DNA of 49,726 bases from Myxococcales bacterium SG8_38 (GTDB lineage: Bacteria; Myxococcota_A; Polyangia; Polyangiales; Houyiibacteriaceae). The notes under the pieces are model-generated. The model was not told where the DNA came from. It ran no database searches and saw nothing but the letters and a program-made list of their open reading frames with translations. Each line of letters opens with the position of its first letter. Position 1 is the stretch's first letter. Where the stretch lies: contig LJTN01000053.1 of the NCBI GenBank assembly GCA_001303415.1, positions 1 to 49,726 of the forward strand. The letters are read 5' to 3'. Below are positions 16,578 through 28,436 of the stretch, piece by piece. Both the position numbers and the translations under genes were made by a program.

Positions 16578-17543
16578 ATGAATCGCAGAATTTGTGTGTG
16601 CTTCCTGTTGTTGGTCGCTGCCGCTTGCGCCTCTTCCAAGTCCTCGACCAGCGATGGATCGACGATCGGCAAAGGCATCGACGTGGAAACCATGCGGCCG
16701 GAGGAAGCTGCGCGGGTCGTCCGGGAGTTCCAGCAAGCCTATGGCCTGCCTCCCGTGCCGCCGCCCGACACTGAAGTCACCTCGATGGCGCAAGTGTTGG
16801 AGATCATCCGAGGCGACCGTCTTCCCGAGTTCGAAGCGGCCCGGCGATACGCTGCGGGACGGCAAGGACCGGAAGCGCTGACGCTTCGCGCCTATTTGGA
16901 TCTTGCGTATGCGGGAGCGCTCCGTACCGCGGCGTCGATCCTCGAAGAGGAACGAAAGCAGGACATGACCGAGCTTCGTCAGCTCACTCGAGCGCGGCCG
17001 CTCCAAGCTCCGGAGACGGATGCGCAAGACAAGGCGCGCATGGCCAAGCTCCAGACCAAAACTGCGGACCTTCGCAAAGTGATTCGCGCGCTGAACGTCC
17101 TGTCCGAAGGCCCGATGGTCTCGGGGCAGGAGCTCGCGGAGCAAGCCATTCGGCAGGATCCAAAGGCGCAGCTCGCGTACCTCGCAAGCGCCAACTACTA
17201 TCGGCTACGGGGCAACTGGTTGGAGTTCGATCGCATGATGCGGTACGCGGACGAAGGCACCGAAGATCCGCCAGTGCGCACGCTGCTCCGAGCGATGGAG
17301 GCCCTCGAACGCTACGTCGACCCGGCGCGGTGTGAGGTCCTGCTCCGGGAAACCTTGGTCAAACGCCCCGACTTCGTTCGGGCCCAGGCCAACCTCGTTC
17401 TCGTGAGCGAAACCGCCGAGGACAAGCACAGCGAGCTCGAAAAGCTCGAGCGCATCAGCCCCAATCACATCGTGGTCCGCCTCGCCGGACCCATGGTCAA
17501 AGAAGAATACCAAACCGCCCAAGAGCTAAAGGGGACCCGCTAG
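16578..17543 (+). CDS. Lipoprotein with TPR-like helical repeats
   Basis: A 321-residue predicted lipoprotein (MNRRICVCFLLLVAAAC, lipobox Cys near 17), then a Ser/Thr-rich linker. The rest is helical: MAQVLEIIRGDRLPEFEAAR, ELAEQAIRQDPKAQLAYLAS and RCEVLLRETLVKRPDFVRAQ have the spacing of tetratricopeptide repeats. I recognise no specific family. The frame is open upstream through HupE, but this ATG gives a clear signal peptide. TAGCCT lies 8 bases before the ATG. It is convergent with the PEGA gene across a hairpin. Confidence 0.7.
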   Translation: MNRRICVCFLLLVAAACASSKSSTSDGSTIGKGIDVETMRPEEAARVVREFQQAYGLPPVPPPDTEVTSMAQVLEIIRGDRLPEFEAARRYAAGRQGPEALTLRAYLDLAYAGALRTAASILEEERKQDMTELRQLTRARPLQAPETDAQDKARMAKLQTKTADLRKVIRALNVLSEGPMVSGQELAEQAIRQDPKAQLAYLASANYYRLRGNWLEFDRMMRYADEGTEDPPVRTLLRAMEALERYVDPARCEVLLRETLVKRPDFVRAQANLVLVSETAEDKHSELEKLERISPNHIVVRLAGPMVKEEYQTAQELKGTR

Positions 17544-17545
17544 CG

Positions 17546-17566
17546 CGTCCCCTCTAAGGGGGGACG
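17546..17566. terminator. Hairpin between convergent genes
   Basis: CGTCCCC (17546-17552) pairs with GGGGACG (17560-17566) around a 7-base loop. It overlaps the stop of the PEGA gene. No T-tract, so termination in both directions is tentative. Confidence 0.45.
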
Positions 17567-17856
17567 GGGCGGAGGTTGATGGTGAGGGTGGTGAGGCCGG
17601 GGGGGAGCTCGAGCTCCATGTCGTGCGGGAAGTGGTCGTCGGCCTGAACGGTCAGGAGGTGGGGGCCCGGTGCGAGCGCTTTGGGCTCCTCGGAGAGCAC
17701 CGTGGCGCGGCCGAAGTAGTGGCCGTCGACGTAGACGGACGCGTTGGCCGGCGTTGCAATCACCTTCAACCGCGCGGGCTCCGGGGCGACCACGTTCGTT
17801 CTCGTGCAACTCGCCGCACATGCGGCGAACACCAGCAGCAGCGCCGTGGTTCTCAT
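17554..17856 (-). CDS. Small PEGA-domain lipoprotein
   Basis: A 100-residue predicted lipoprotein: [17 protein letters not shown], Cys 17. One PEGA domain follows: [20 protein letters not shown], then [17 protein letters not shown], a fold of about 70 residues common in extracytoplasmic proteins of Myxococcota and Spirochaetes and thought to bind surface polymers or proteins. The frame extends upstream to 17913, but the ATG at 17856 overlaps the guaA stop (ATGA) and gives the signal peptide. It is thus coupled to guaA, with which no functional link is evident. Confidence 0.82.
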   Translation of the reverse strand: MRTTALLLVFAACAASCTRTNVVAPEPARLKVIATPANASVYVDGHYFGRATVLSEEPKALAPGPHLLTVQADDHFPHDMELELPPGLTTLTINLRPVPP

Positions 17857-19397
17857 TCCCACTCGATCGTCGACGGCGGCTTGGACGAGATGTCGTAGCA
17901 GACGCGATTGCACCCTCGCACCTCATTGATGATGCGCGTCGAGACACGCGCCAACACCTCGTGCGGAATCCGCGACCAGTCCGCCGTCATCCCGTCTCGA
18001 GAGTCGACCGCGCGAATGGCGATCACATAGTCGTACGTACGCTCGTCGCCCATCACGCCGACCGTCCGCACCGGCAGAATCACACAAAACGCCTGCCAGA
18101 TCTTGTCGTACAGATCCGCGGCGCGGAGCTCTTCGTCGAAGATTGCCTCGGCCTCGCGAAGGATGTCGAGCTTCTCCCGCTCGACCGCACCGGGGCACCG
18201 CACTGCAAGTCCGGGCCCCGGAAAGGGGTGACGCCACAGCACGTCGTGCGGCATGCCCATGGCCTCTCCCACCTCGCGGACCTCGTCCTTGAAGAGCAAC
18301 CGCAGCGGCTCGACGAGCTCGAGATGCAGCGTTTCAGGCAAGCCGCCCACGTTGTGGTGGCTCTTGATGACCGCGCTCGGTCCTTTGAAAGACAGGCTCT
18401 CGATCACGTCCGGATAGAGCGTCCCCTGCACCAAGTAGCCGACATCATCGAGCTTCTCCGCCTCGCGCTGGAACACATCGATGAAGACGCGGCCGACGAT
18501 CTTCCGCTTCTCCTCCGGATCGGTGACGCCATGCAGCGCATCGAGAAACTCGTCTGCCGCATCGACGTGAATCAGCTTGAGCCCGAAATGATCGCGAAAC
18601 GTGTGGACCACGCTCTGGGCTTCGTGTTTTCGAAGCAGACCGTTGTCGACGAAGATGCAAGTGAGCCGATCGCCGATCGCCTTCGAAACCAGCATCGCCG
18701 CCACCGACGAATCGACCCCGCCCGACAGCCCGCATACCGCGGCGCGGTTGCCCACCTGCCGTCGGATGGCATCGACCGTTTGCTCGATGAACGACCCCGG
18801 GGTCCAATCGGGCTTGCAGCCCGCCACCTCGAAGAGAAACGCTCGAAGCATCTCGACGCCACGGGGTGTATGCGCGACCTCGGGATGAAACTGCACACCA
18901 AAGATGTTCCGCTCGAGATTGGCAACGGCCGCAAATGGGCTATTGGGGGTGCGTGCGATCGTCTCGAAGCCGGGAGGCAGGGTTTCGACCCGATCGCCGT
19001 GGCTCATCCACACGTCGACGTGCGTCCCCACCTCGAAGCCGTGGAGCAACCCCTCCGGCTTGAGCACCTCGAGCCGGGCCGGACCGTACTCCCGCTCGTC
19101 GGCCCGCTGGACCCTACCTCCGAGGAGATGGCTGATGAGCTGCATTCCGTAGCAGATTCCGAGAACGGGAACGCCGAGGTCGAGGATTCCGGGATCGATG
19201 GTCGGTGCGCCCTCGGCAAACACGCTGGCCGGACCGCCGCTCATGACGATCGCCCGGGGCTTGGCCTCCTGAATCTCGGCGAGCGAGTACGTTTGCGGCT
19301 GAATCTCGCAAAATACGTGCTGCTCGCGAATTCGCCTGGCGATGAGCTGGGTGTACTGCGACCCAAAGTCGAGAATCAGGACCCCGTCGACGATCAT
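17853..19397 (-). CDS. guaA: GMP synthase (glutamine-hydrolysing)
   Basis: A 514-residue bifunctional enzyme that converts XMP, ATP and glutamine to GMP. The N-terminal class I amidotransferase domain (about 1-195) has [17 protein letters not shown], the nucleophile in GICYGMQLI, and the His-Glu pair in [14 protein letters not shown]. The ATP pyrophosphatase domain has the P-loop [14 protein letters not shown]. The C-terminal dimerisation domain ends in [11 protein letters not shown], the canonical C-terminus. Length is normal. On the minus strand TTAAAC lies 7 bases before the ATG, with TCGACC 16 bases further up. guaB ends 82 bases upstream. Confidence 0.97.
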   Translation of the reverse strand: MIVDGVLILDFGSQYTQLIARRIREQHVFCEIQPQTYSLAEIQEAKPRAIVMSGGPASVFAEGAPTIDPGILDLGVPVLGICYGMQLISHLLGGRVQRADEREYGPARLEVLKPEGLLHGFEVGTHVDVWMSHGDRVETLPPGFETIARTPNSPFAAVANLERNIFGVQFHPEVAHTPRGVEMLRAFLFEVAGCKPDWTPGSFIEQTVDAIRRQVGNRAAVCGLSGGVDSSVAAMLVSKAIGDRLTCIFVDNGLLRKHEAQSVVHTFRDHFGLKLIHVDAADEFLDALHGVTDPEEKRKIVGRVFIDVFQREAEKLDDVGYLVQGTLYPDVIESLSFKGPSAVIKSHHNVGGLPETLHLELVEPLRLLFKDEVREVGEAMGMPHDVLWRHPFPGPGLAVRCPGAVEREKLDILREAEAIFDEELRAADLYDKIWQAFCVILPVRTVGVMGDERTYDYVIAIRAVDSRDGMTADWSRIPHEVLARVSTRIINEVRGCNRVCYDISSKPPSTIEWE

Positions 19398-19479
19398 GGC
19401 GCGGGTTTAACATGCGCATCCGGCAGGGTCGAGGCGTGGCTCCGTCCCGTGGCCCCGGCTCTGCCGCCGTCACCCACAA

Positions 19480-21309
<1,830 letters not shown>

Positions 21310-22337
21310 CTAAGATGCGACCGGAAGGGACGCGTGCGCTCGCGGTCCCTGCCCTCGCGTTGCAGCGGCGGTCACGCGCTGCACCAGCCGCATGTAGTCT
21401 TCCGCTCCATGGCTGTCTGGCGCGTACTCGAAGATCGTTTGCTTCGCGCTCGGCGCCTCGCGGAGCTTCGTGTTGATTCGGATGGGATCGTAGCAACGCC
21501 CCTCGAAGTGTTGACGAAGCGTCAGAATGGCCTCTCGGCAGATTCTGGTGCGGACGTCGAAGAAGGTGGGCAAGACCCCCAGTAGCTGCACGTCGTGTTG
21601 AAGCAGCTCCCGGACGTGGCGAATCGTCCGCAGCACCTGTTTTACACCCACCAGGGAAAGATAGTCACAGGCCACCGGCACCACGACGCTATCGGCATAG
21701 ACCATCGCGTTTTGATTCATCAGTGAAAGCGCAGGCGCGCAGTCGATGACCACGGTGTCATAGTCCCGGCATGCGTCCCCGAGCCGCTCCCGCATGATTC
21801 GGTCGCGATTGGGCCGCTCCGCGAGAAACAGCTCCGCCGCAGCGAGGGTTTCGTTGGAGGTCAGCACATCGAGCCCGTCACGAACCGGAACCGCGACGTC
21901 GGACGCCCTCACTCCATTCACCAAGACGTGATAGAGCGTACGCTGCCCCGCGATGCCGAGCGATGCGCCCACGTTGCCCTGTCCGTCCTGATCGCCGTGG
22001 TCGTCTTCCCGGTGCCGCCCTTGTGGTTGAACACCGCGATCCGCTTGGGCGCCGAGCGCGTGATTTCCATCCGGCTCTGACGCTGCTCGGCCCGGTCCTT
22101 ACACGGGGTGGAGCAGAAGTATTGGCGGCGGCCATCCTGCACGCTCATCTGATACGGAAACTCGATCTCGAAGGTGGCGCCGCAGGTATCGCACGCGTGT
22201 ACGCCGTCGGCACCGAGCAACAGTCGCTGCTGGCAGGCCGTTGAGCACACGTATACGTACTGGCCGTTTTCCTCGCGGACCTGATAGCGAAAGCGCACCT
22301 CAAAGCCTCTTTCGCAAACATGACAAGTCGACTGCAT
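21310..22337 (-). pseudogene. Zinc-ribbon/ParA ATPase fusion broken by an internal deletion
   Basis: Two tandem Cys modules lie at the N-terminus: C5-C8...C31-C35 and C49-C52...C75-C79, both CxxC-x22-CSTxC, hence probable zinc ribbons. Then comes a ParA/MinD-type P-loop, KGGTGKTTTA (106-115). Directly after it the frame is lost. In the next frame the sequence resumes at DQDGQGNVGASLG (codon at 21993), the DxDPQGN-type motif that normally lies 17-18 residues further on, and continues through VVIDCAPALSLMNQNA to the end. So helix 1 and strand 2 are deleted with a non-multiple of three (net 3n+1). It may be a real pseudogene or an assembly collapse. ATG 22337 follows GGGGAG by 5 bases. Confidence 0.75.
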
Positions 22338-22356
22338 TCCCACTCCCCGAGTTATC

Positions 22357-22378
22357 GAAGTGCTTCCTGAAGCACTTC
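22357..22378. promoter_or_regulatory. 22-bp perfect palindrome upstream of the ParA operon
   Basis: Arms GAAGTGCTTC and GAAGCACTTC around CT. It ends 20 bases before the ParA-fusion ATG. An outer inverted repeat, CCCACT (22339-22344) and AGTGGG (22385-22390), encloses it. TTGACT lies about 25 bases further up on the minus strand. Operator for the RHH protein or an RNA hairpin. Confidence 0.6.
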
Positions 22379-22423
22379 AATCAGAGTGGGACGCCACAGT
22401 CAAAAAACCGGACCTTGGCGGCG

Positions 22424-24331
22424 CTACACGTCGAGCTCGACGGCCTCGGCTTGCGGCGCCTGCTCCATGATGAACTCGAAACGAGCCGCGGGATCCTTGC
22501 CCATGAGCTCGCTGAAGACTCGATCGGCTTCGAGCTCGCCGTCGACCGTGACGCGCAGCGCCCTCCGTCGCGACTTGTCGAGCGTGGTCTCACGCAGCTC
22601 CTCGGCGGTCATCTCGCCGAGGCCCTTGAATCGGCTGATGTCGATCTTGGCGTTCTTTGGCGCGTCCGCGATGATGCGATCGCGCTCTTCATCATCGAGC
22701 GCCCAATGCACCTCTTTTCCGATGTCGATTCGGTAGAGGGGTGGTTGCGCGAGAAACACGTGCCCGCCTTTGATGAGCGCCGGCAACATCCGATAGAAGA
22801 AGGTCAGCAGCAGCGTGGCGATGTGGTGCCCATCGCTGTCCGCGTCCATCAACAAGAACACCCGGCCGTATCGCAGCTTCGAGATGTCGAAGTCCTTGCC
22901 GATGCCGCACCCGAGCGCGCTCACGATGTCTTGGAGCTCGCGATTTCCGAGGATTTGAGACTGCGAGGCACGCTCGGCATTAAGGACTTTGCCTCGCAAC
23001 GGCAAGATCGCTTGGGTCTTGCGGTCTCGGCCTTGCTTGGCATTGCCACCCGCGCTGTCCCCTTCGACGAGAAAGAGCTCGCTCTCGTCGGGATTCGTGC
23101 TCGAGCAATCGGCAAGCTTGCCAGGCAAGTTGAGCCGGTGGCTGACCGCGGTCTTGCGCGAGACCTGCTGACTCGCCGCCCGGCTCGCCTCCCGAGCACG
23201 CGCCGCGATGATCACGCGCGCCACGATCGACTCGGCTGCGGTCTGGTTGTTGAGAAGCCACTGCTCGAATGCCGTCCGAACCGAGGTCTCGATCTGCGCG
23301 GTGACCTCGGGGTTGTTCAGTCGATCCTTGGTCTGGCCCTGGAACTGCGGCTCCGCCACGTAGACGCTCACCAACGCCACGAGGCCTTCGCGGATGTCGT
23401 CGGAGGTGACCTTAACGCCTTTAGGCGTGAGCTTCTGCGTGTCCATGTGGTTGCGAATCGCTTTCGCCAGCCCCTGCTTGAAGCCGTTCTCGTGCGTACC
23501 GCCCGAAGGCGTGGGAATGCCGTTCGCGTACGAGCGAATCACCTCGTCGGTGGCCTCCGTCCAGCGCAAGGCCACTTCGAAGCGCGGGTCCTCGTCGTGC
23601 TCGATCGTGAACGGCTCCTTGTGCACCGGCGGCTTTCCGCGCTCGCGGACCAGCTTTTCCAAGAAGTCGACGATGCCGCCCGGATGCTCGAATTCCTGGC
23701 GATCACCGGTCTTCTCGTCGACGAAGACGATCTTGAGGCCGCGATGAAGATAGGTCTTGGCTTCGAGCCGTTCGGCGACTCTCGCGCCGTCGAGCTCCAT
23801 GCGCTTTCCGAAGATCTCCGGGTCGGGGCGAAAGTGGATCTGTGTTCCACGCTTGCTGGTCTTGGCGCCCGACTTGAGCTTGCCGGTGGCCTCACCGCGC
23901 TGATAGCTCTGGGAATACGTCTTGCCGCCGCGCCAGACCGTCGCGGTCAGCTCCGACGACAATGCATTGACCACGGAGGCCCCTACCCCGTGAAGGCCGC
24001 CCGCGACTTGGTAGTTCTTGCCCTCGAACTTTCCACCTGCATGGAGCGTGGTGAGGATCAGCTCCAACGCAGACTTCTTGAACTTGGGATGCGTGTCGAC
24101 CGGGATGCCGCGGCCGTTGTCAGTGACCGTTGCGCCTCGATGGTCTTTGTCGAGCGTGACCTCGATGCGCGACGCATGGCCATTGATCGCCTCGTCCACC
24201 GAGTTGTCGAGAATCTCCCACAACAGGTGATGATAGCCGTGCGCATCGGTGCCTCCGATGTACATCGCGGGCCGTTTGCGGACCGGCTCCAACCCTTCGA
24301 GAACGTCGATGTCTTTGGCGGTGTACGCCAC
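22424..24331 (-). CDS. parE: Type IIA topoisomerase subunit B (topoisomerase IV ParE / GyrB-like)
   Basis: A 635-residue ATPase subunit. The GHKL domain has [14 protein letters not shown], the ATP-site Asn/Glu in [23 protein letters not shown] and [15 protein letters not shown]. The transducer carries the [10 protein letters not shown] loop. The TOPRIM domain has [28 protein letters not shown] and [17 protein letters not shown] is near the C-terminus. Length and the lack of the GyrB insertion fit ParE. Its GTG start overlaps the parC TAG stop by one base (TAGTG), with GGAGGAG just upstream, so parC and parE are coupled. It decatenates daughter chromosomes. Confidence 0.93.
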   Translation of the reverse strand: MAYTAKDIDVLEGLEPVRKRPAMYIGGTDAHGYHHLLWEILDNSVDEAINGHASRIEVTLDKDHRGATVTDNGRGIPVDTHPKFKKSALELILTTLHAGGKFEGKNYQVAGGLHGVGASVVNALSSELTATVWRGGKTYSQSYQRGEATGKLKSGAKTSKRGTQIHFRPDPEIFGKRMELDGARVAERLEAKTYLHRGLKIVFVDEKTGDRQEFEHPGGIVDFLEKLVRERGKPPVHKEPFTIEHDEDPRFEVALRWTEATDEVIRSYANGIPTPSGGTHENGFKQGLAKAIRNHMDTQKLTPKGVKVTSDDIREGLVALVSVYVAEPQFQGQTKDRLNNPEVTAQIETSVRTAFEQWLLNNQTAAESIVARVIIAARAREASRAASQQVSRKTAVSHRLNLPGKLADCSSTNPDESELFLVEGDSAGGNAKQGRDRKTQAILPLRGKVLNAERASQSQILGNRELQDIVSALGCGIGKDFDISKLRYGRVFLLMDADSDGHHIATLLLTFFYRMLPALIKGGHVFLAQPPLYRIDIGKEVHWALDDEERDRIIADAPKNAKIDISRFKGLGEMTAEELRETTLDKSRRRALRVTVDGELEADRVFSELMGKDPAARFEFIMEQAPQAEAVELDV

Positions 24332-26659
24332 TACTCCTCCAGAAACACGGGAATCTCGGGTTCTTGGTAAACCTCGCCGTCGACGGCGCCGCGGGTGAAG
24401 AGCTGAAAGCCCTTCCCGCCTCGCGAGACGATGTCGTACTTGCGCAGCGTGATGCGATAATCGCTGCCGCCCTCACGCTGCGCGATCAGCGCGTCGTCCT
24501 CGTAGGAAAGCACCCGAGCCGCCACCACCTCGTCGCCGTTCTGCAGCTTGATCAGCATCACGCCACGACCGGCCCCGGCCAGAAGCGACACTTCCTCGGC
24601 TTCGCAGATGAGCACCCGGCGCTGCTTGGTCACGCACGCGATGCAATCTTCCTCGTCGACGGCCGCCACGTAAATCACCTCGTCGCCTTCCTTGGGACGC
24701 GTGAACTTACGGCCCGCGCGGGTCGAAGGCTCGCGGTGCCCGCGCAACGAAAAGCGTAAAGCCAGCCCGCCCTTGGTCACGGCAATCGCGTACGGGGGCT
24801 CGGGCTCCTCGGCCCCTTCGTCAGGCGGCGGCACCTCGAGGAAACGCGGATCGAAGCCGAGCGCCCCGACGATGCGCTCGCCATCGCCGAGCTTGAACAG
24901 CGTCTGGAGCGGCGTCCCATGCCCGGTGGTCGCCGGGATGTCGACGATCCGGGTCACGTAGCAAACCCCTTGGCTACTGAAGAACGCGACGCTGCTCTTG
25001 GTGGAGCCCGCGAGCACTGCCAACACCCGGTCTCCCTTGCGCACCCTCGTCGAAGCGACGTCCTTCACGCTCTGCTGCCGCTTGACCCAGCCCTGCTCGG
25101 TCACGACCACCATGGCGTCCTCTTCGACGATGAACGCTTCTTCGTCGAACTCGGGCTCGTCGAGCCCCAAGGTGATCTTGGTCCTGCGCGGGTCCGCGTA
25201 GCTCGATCCGAGCTCCTGCAGCTCGGCTCGGATCAGCTTCCAGCGCGCCGCCGGGCTCTTGAGGAGCTTTTGGACTCGCGCCGCTTCTTTTTGTTTCTCC
25301 TCCAGCTCCTTGCGAATCTCGAGAATCTGTAGCTTGGCCAGCCGGTAGAGCTTCAGCTCGAGGATGGCGTCGGCCTGCTCCTCGTCGAGCTTGAACCGCT
25401 TCATCAGCTTACCGGCAGCGTCCTGCTTGCCCTCGGAGGCGCGAATGATCCGAATCGCCTCGTCGAGGGCATCGAAGATGATGACGAACCCTTCGAGGAT
25501 GTGAATGCGTTTGAGGAGCTGCTCGAGCTCGAACTCGAGCCGCTTGGTGACCACCTCCATGCGGAAATCGAGAAAATGCTGGAGGATGGCCTTGAGACCG
25601 ATGCGTTGGGGCGCCGCGACCTCGGGATTGTCGGTTGGCACGAGGCAGGTCAGGTTGACCTGCACGTTGGTCTGAAGCGGCGTGTGCTTGTAGAGGTACG
25701 CCATGATCAGCTGCGGATCGGCGTCCTTTTTCATCTCGCACACGATGCGGCAGTCGTCGGTGCTCTCGTCGCGCACGTCCAGCAAGACGGGCAGCTTCTT
25801 GCCGATGATCACCTCGGCGATTTTTTCGACCACGACCCGGCGCTCGATCGAGTACGGGATCGAGTGAATGACGATTTGCGGGTTGCCTGAGCGCGGAGTC
25901 TCGACCTTCCACTCCCCTCGAAGCTTGAGCGACCCGTGCCCGCTTTCATATGCGTCGGCTAGCTCCTGCTTGCCGCTGATCAGCTCCCCCCCGGTTGGAA
26001 AGTCGGGTCCCTTCACGTGCTTTAGGAGCTGCTTGGTCGTGAGGTCGCCGTCAATGAGGGCGACGCTGGCCTGAATCACCTCCGACAAATTGTGAGGTGG
26101 AATCGAGGTTGCCATTCCAACTGCAATGCCCTGCGACCCATTCACGAGCAGGTTCGGAAACCGCGCCGGCAGGACCGTCGGCTCGAACAGTCGCCCATCG
26201 TAGTTCGGTCGAAAGGCGACGGTCTTCTTGGCGAGCTCGACCAGCAGCCTCGGTGTAGCGCATGGCGGCCGCCGAATCGCCGTCCGGCGAGCCGAAGTTG
26301 CCGCGGCCATCGACCAGCGGCTGCCGCATCGTGAACGGTTGGGCCATCCGTACCAGCGCGTCGTAGATGGCCGTATCGCCATGGGGGTGAAACTTGCCCA
26401 TCACGTCCCCAACGATGGCTGCCGATTTCCGGTGCTTGGCGTCGCTCCGAAGCCGAAGCTCGTTGTACATGGTGTAGAGAATGCGACGCTGGACGGGCTT
26501 GAGGCCGTCGCGCACATCGGGCAGCGCACGCGAGGTGATGACGCTGAGCGCGTAGTTCAAGTAGCGGCGCTGCGCTTCGACGACCAGCGAGGCATCCTCG
26601 ATGCTGTCCATGGGGAGCTCGATCTGAGGAGCCCCCTTCTTCTTGCGACGACGCGCCAT
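24331..26659 (-). CDS. parC: Type IIA topoisomerase subunit A (ParC/GyrA-like), frameshifted near 26249
   Basis: The DNA-cleaving subunit. The N-terminal part reads [50 protein letters not shown] and [19 protein letters not shown], with the catalytic Tyr in RYTEA. At that point the frame is lost. It resumes as [19 protein letters not shown] in another frame and continues through the tower, coiled coil and C-terminal beta-pinwheel. The family sequence TEARLL implies that about 5 (or 2) bases are missing around 26246-26252. As this subunit is normally essential, a sequence error is likely. A GyrA-box-like SRGGKG lies at the very end rather than in the first blade, which favours ParC. I chose ATG 26659; GTG 26674 is an alternative. 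Confidence 0.88.
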
Positions 26660-26734
26660 CCCCGAAACCTGCACGCATGTAGCAGCCCACCAAAAGGGGA
26701 GGCAACAAAACCGGCTCCGAAATCTCGAAAAGAG

Positions 26735-27541
26735 TTAAGATTCCTCGTCCACCGGCCAGAGATGATTGACGGGCTTGGCGCCATGGCCGACCGCAAACGC
26801 ATGAGCGAGCGCGCCGGTGAGCCAGGTCTTGGCCCGCGTCATGGCCAACAGCAAATCATCGCCGAACGCGAGACGCGTCGCAATGGCAGCGGAGAGCGCG
26901 CAGCCGCTTCCATGAAACCGGCCTTCGAGAATCTGCTCGGCAGTGAGCGCATGGATTTCCTCCCCGAACGCCAGCACGTCGGTGCCGCGGTCCGAGCCCT
27001 CGAGGTGGCCGCCCTTCACCAACACGGCCTTGGCGCCGAAGGCCAGAATGCGTTCGGCCGCCTGCCGCGCCTCCCGCAGGTTCCGCACGGGCATGCCGGT
27101 CAAGAGCCCGGCCTCCTGCGCGTTCGGCGTTACGACCGCAGCCCGCGGAATGACCGAGTCCCGGTAGGCCTCCACCACATCCCCTTTCGACAACGGCCGT
27201 CCTCTCGTCGGCAGCCACACCGGATCCACCACCCAGGGGAACGCGGTCCGCTCCATCACCGACCCGAGCAGGTGCGCCACCTCCGTCGAGCCGAGCGCCC
27301 CCGTCTTGGCGGCCCCGGGCGCTACGTCATCGAGCAGCGACTCGAGCTGCGCCCGGATGAGATCTGCCGGCAGCAGCTCGACCGCCTCCACGCCCCGAGT
27401 GCTTTGCACCGTGATCAACGTGGGGACCGCAGCACCGTAGCCGCCATGCTGATGAATGGTCTTGAGGTCGGCCTGGATGCCCGCCCCGCCGGATGGGTCG
27501 GAGCCGGCCACGGTGAGCACGATCGGAGGGGTCTCTGTCAT
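26735..27541 (-). CDS. thiD: Hydroxymethylpyrimidine / phosphomethylpyrimidine kinase
   Basis: A 268-residue ribokinase-fold kinase that phosphorylates HMP and HMP-P in thiamine synthesis. AGSDPSGGAGIQADLKT is at the N-terminus, GAAKTGALGS in the middle, and VVTPNAQEAGLLTG plus LVKGGH near 145-200. HGSGCALSAAIA is the anion hole/catalytic loop (GTGC in most members). The ATG at 27541 overlaps the ppk2 stop as ATGA, which decides the start over an open frame to 27565. No other thi gene is in the window. Thiamine diphosphate is the cofactor of the E1 enzyme encoded at 39.8-41.7 kb, but nothing links the two genetically. Confidence 0.92.
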   Translation of the reverse strand: MTETPPIVLTVAGSDPSGGAGIQADLKTIHQHGGYGAAVPTLITVQSTRGVEAVELLPADLIRAQLESLLDDVAPGAAKTGALGSTEVAHLLGSVMERTAFPWVVDPVWLPTRGRPLSKGDVVEAYRDSVIPRAAVVTPNAQEAGLLTGMPVRNLREARQAAERILAFGAKAVLVKGGHLEGSDRGTDVLAFGEEIHALTAEQILEGRFHGSGCALSAAIATRLAFGDDLLLAMTRAKTWLTGALAHAFAVGHGAKPVNHLWPVDEES

Positions 27542-28419
27542 TGGCGCTCGAGCACGGCCCGGCACTCGGCGAGCGCCTGACGGGCCTCATCGTCGAGGGT
27601 GGGGAACGCCAGATCGAGACCCTCGAGGGTTTGTTGCACGATGCGCGCCACCTGCAGGCGCATGTACGGTTTGCTGTCGGCGGGAATCGCGTACCACGGC
27701 GCCCACGGACGCGAGGTCGCATTGAGCGCGTCTTCGAAGGCGCGCATGTACTCGGGCCAGAGCGTCCGCTCTTGCACATCGCGCGGATTGAACTTCCAGT
27801 TCTTGCTGGGCCTGTCGATGCGCCTGAGGAGCCGGTCCCTTTGCTCGTCGCGTGAAACGTGGAGGAAGAACTTCACGATGATCGTGCCGCTCTCGGCGAG
27901 GTGCTTCTCGAAGTTGCGGATCGACTCGTAGCGTTGGCTCCAAATGGCCTCGGGATCGTGGTTGGGCAGGCGTTGCGGCGCGAGCAGCCCCGGGTGGACG
28001 CGCACGATCAGCACCTCTTCGTAGTGGCTCCGGTTGAAGACGCCGATCCTTCCGCGCTCTGGAAGCCGCCTCGAGATGCGCCACAAGAAGTCGTGGTCCA
28101 GCTCCTCGGCCGACGGAACGCCAAACGGGGACACCTGAAAGCCCGCTGGGTTCACGCCGGTAAAGACATTGCGAATCGTGCTGTCCTTGCCACCAGCGTC
28201 CATTGCCTGGAACACGAACAGCGCGGCATGACGGTTTTCCGCGTAGAGCTTTCGTTGCAGCTCGCCGATGGCGTGCGTTCGCTCCCGACGCTCGTCGTCC
28301 ACCGCGGCCTCGTCGACCTTGCCCGAAGGGCCGGTCGGCGCATTGGCGATGCGAAAGCGGCCGTCGAAACCGACCAAATAGTCACTTGGCGGCGCCTTCC
28401 AGTTGCGGTCGCCCAGCAT
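27538..28419 (-). CDS. ppk2: Polyphosphate kinase 2 family (polyphosphate:nucleotide phosphotransferase)
   Basis: A 293-residue single-domain PPK2 that moves phosphate between polyphosphate and nucleotides. The Walker A region is FQAMDAGGKDSTIRNVF (70-86) and Walker B is GRIGVFNRSHYEEVLIVRVHP. The lid-type segment has RLLRRIDRPSKNWKFNPRDV, and PWYAIPADSKPYMRLQVA is the conserved C-terminal block. The layout fits the class that phosphorylates AMP or ADP. thiD overlaps its end. TATAGT lies 7 bases before the ATG with no ribosome site, so a leaderless mRNA is predicted. The divergent dehalogenase gene starts only 17 bases away. Confidence 0.9.
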   Translation of the reverse strand: MLGDRNWKAPPSDYLVGFDGRFRIANAPTGPSGKVDEAAVDDERRERTHAIGELQRKLYAENRHAALFVFQAMDAGGKDSTIRNVFTGVNPAGFQVSPFGVPSAEELDHDFLWRISRRLPERGRIGVFNRSHYEEVLIVRVHPGLLAPQRLPNHDPEAIWSQRYESIRNFEKHLAESGTIIVKFFLHVSRDEQRDRLLRRIDRPSKNWKFNPRDVQERTLWPEYMRAFEDALNATSRPWAPWYAIPADSKPYMRLQVARIVQQTLEGLDLAFPTLDDEARQALAECRAVLERQ

Positions 28420-28426
28420 TGCGCGG

Positions 28427-28432
28427 ACTATA
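28427..28432 (-). promoter_or_regulatory. -10 hexamer for ppk2, leaderless spacing
   Basis: TATAGT (5 of 6) with 7 bases to ATG 28419. The same bases give TATACA on the plus strand (28429-28434), only 2 bases from the divergent ATG 28437. Confidence 0.4.
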
Positions 28433-28436
28433 CACC

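Noticed and set aside
22241..24370. 709-codon plus-strand open frame antisense to parE
   Set aside because: It mirrors a canonical GyrB/ParE sequence; high GC leaves long antisense frames open. No recognisable protein.
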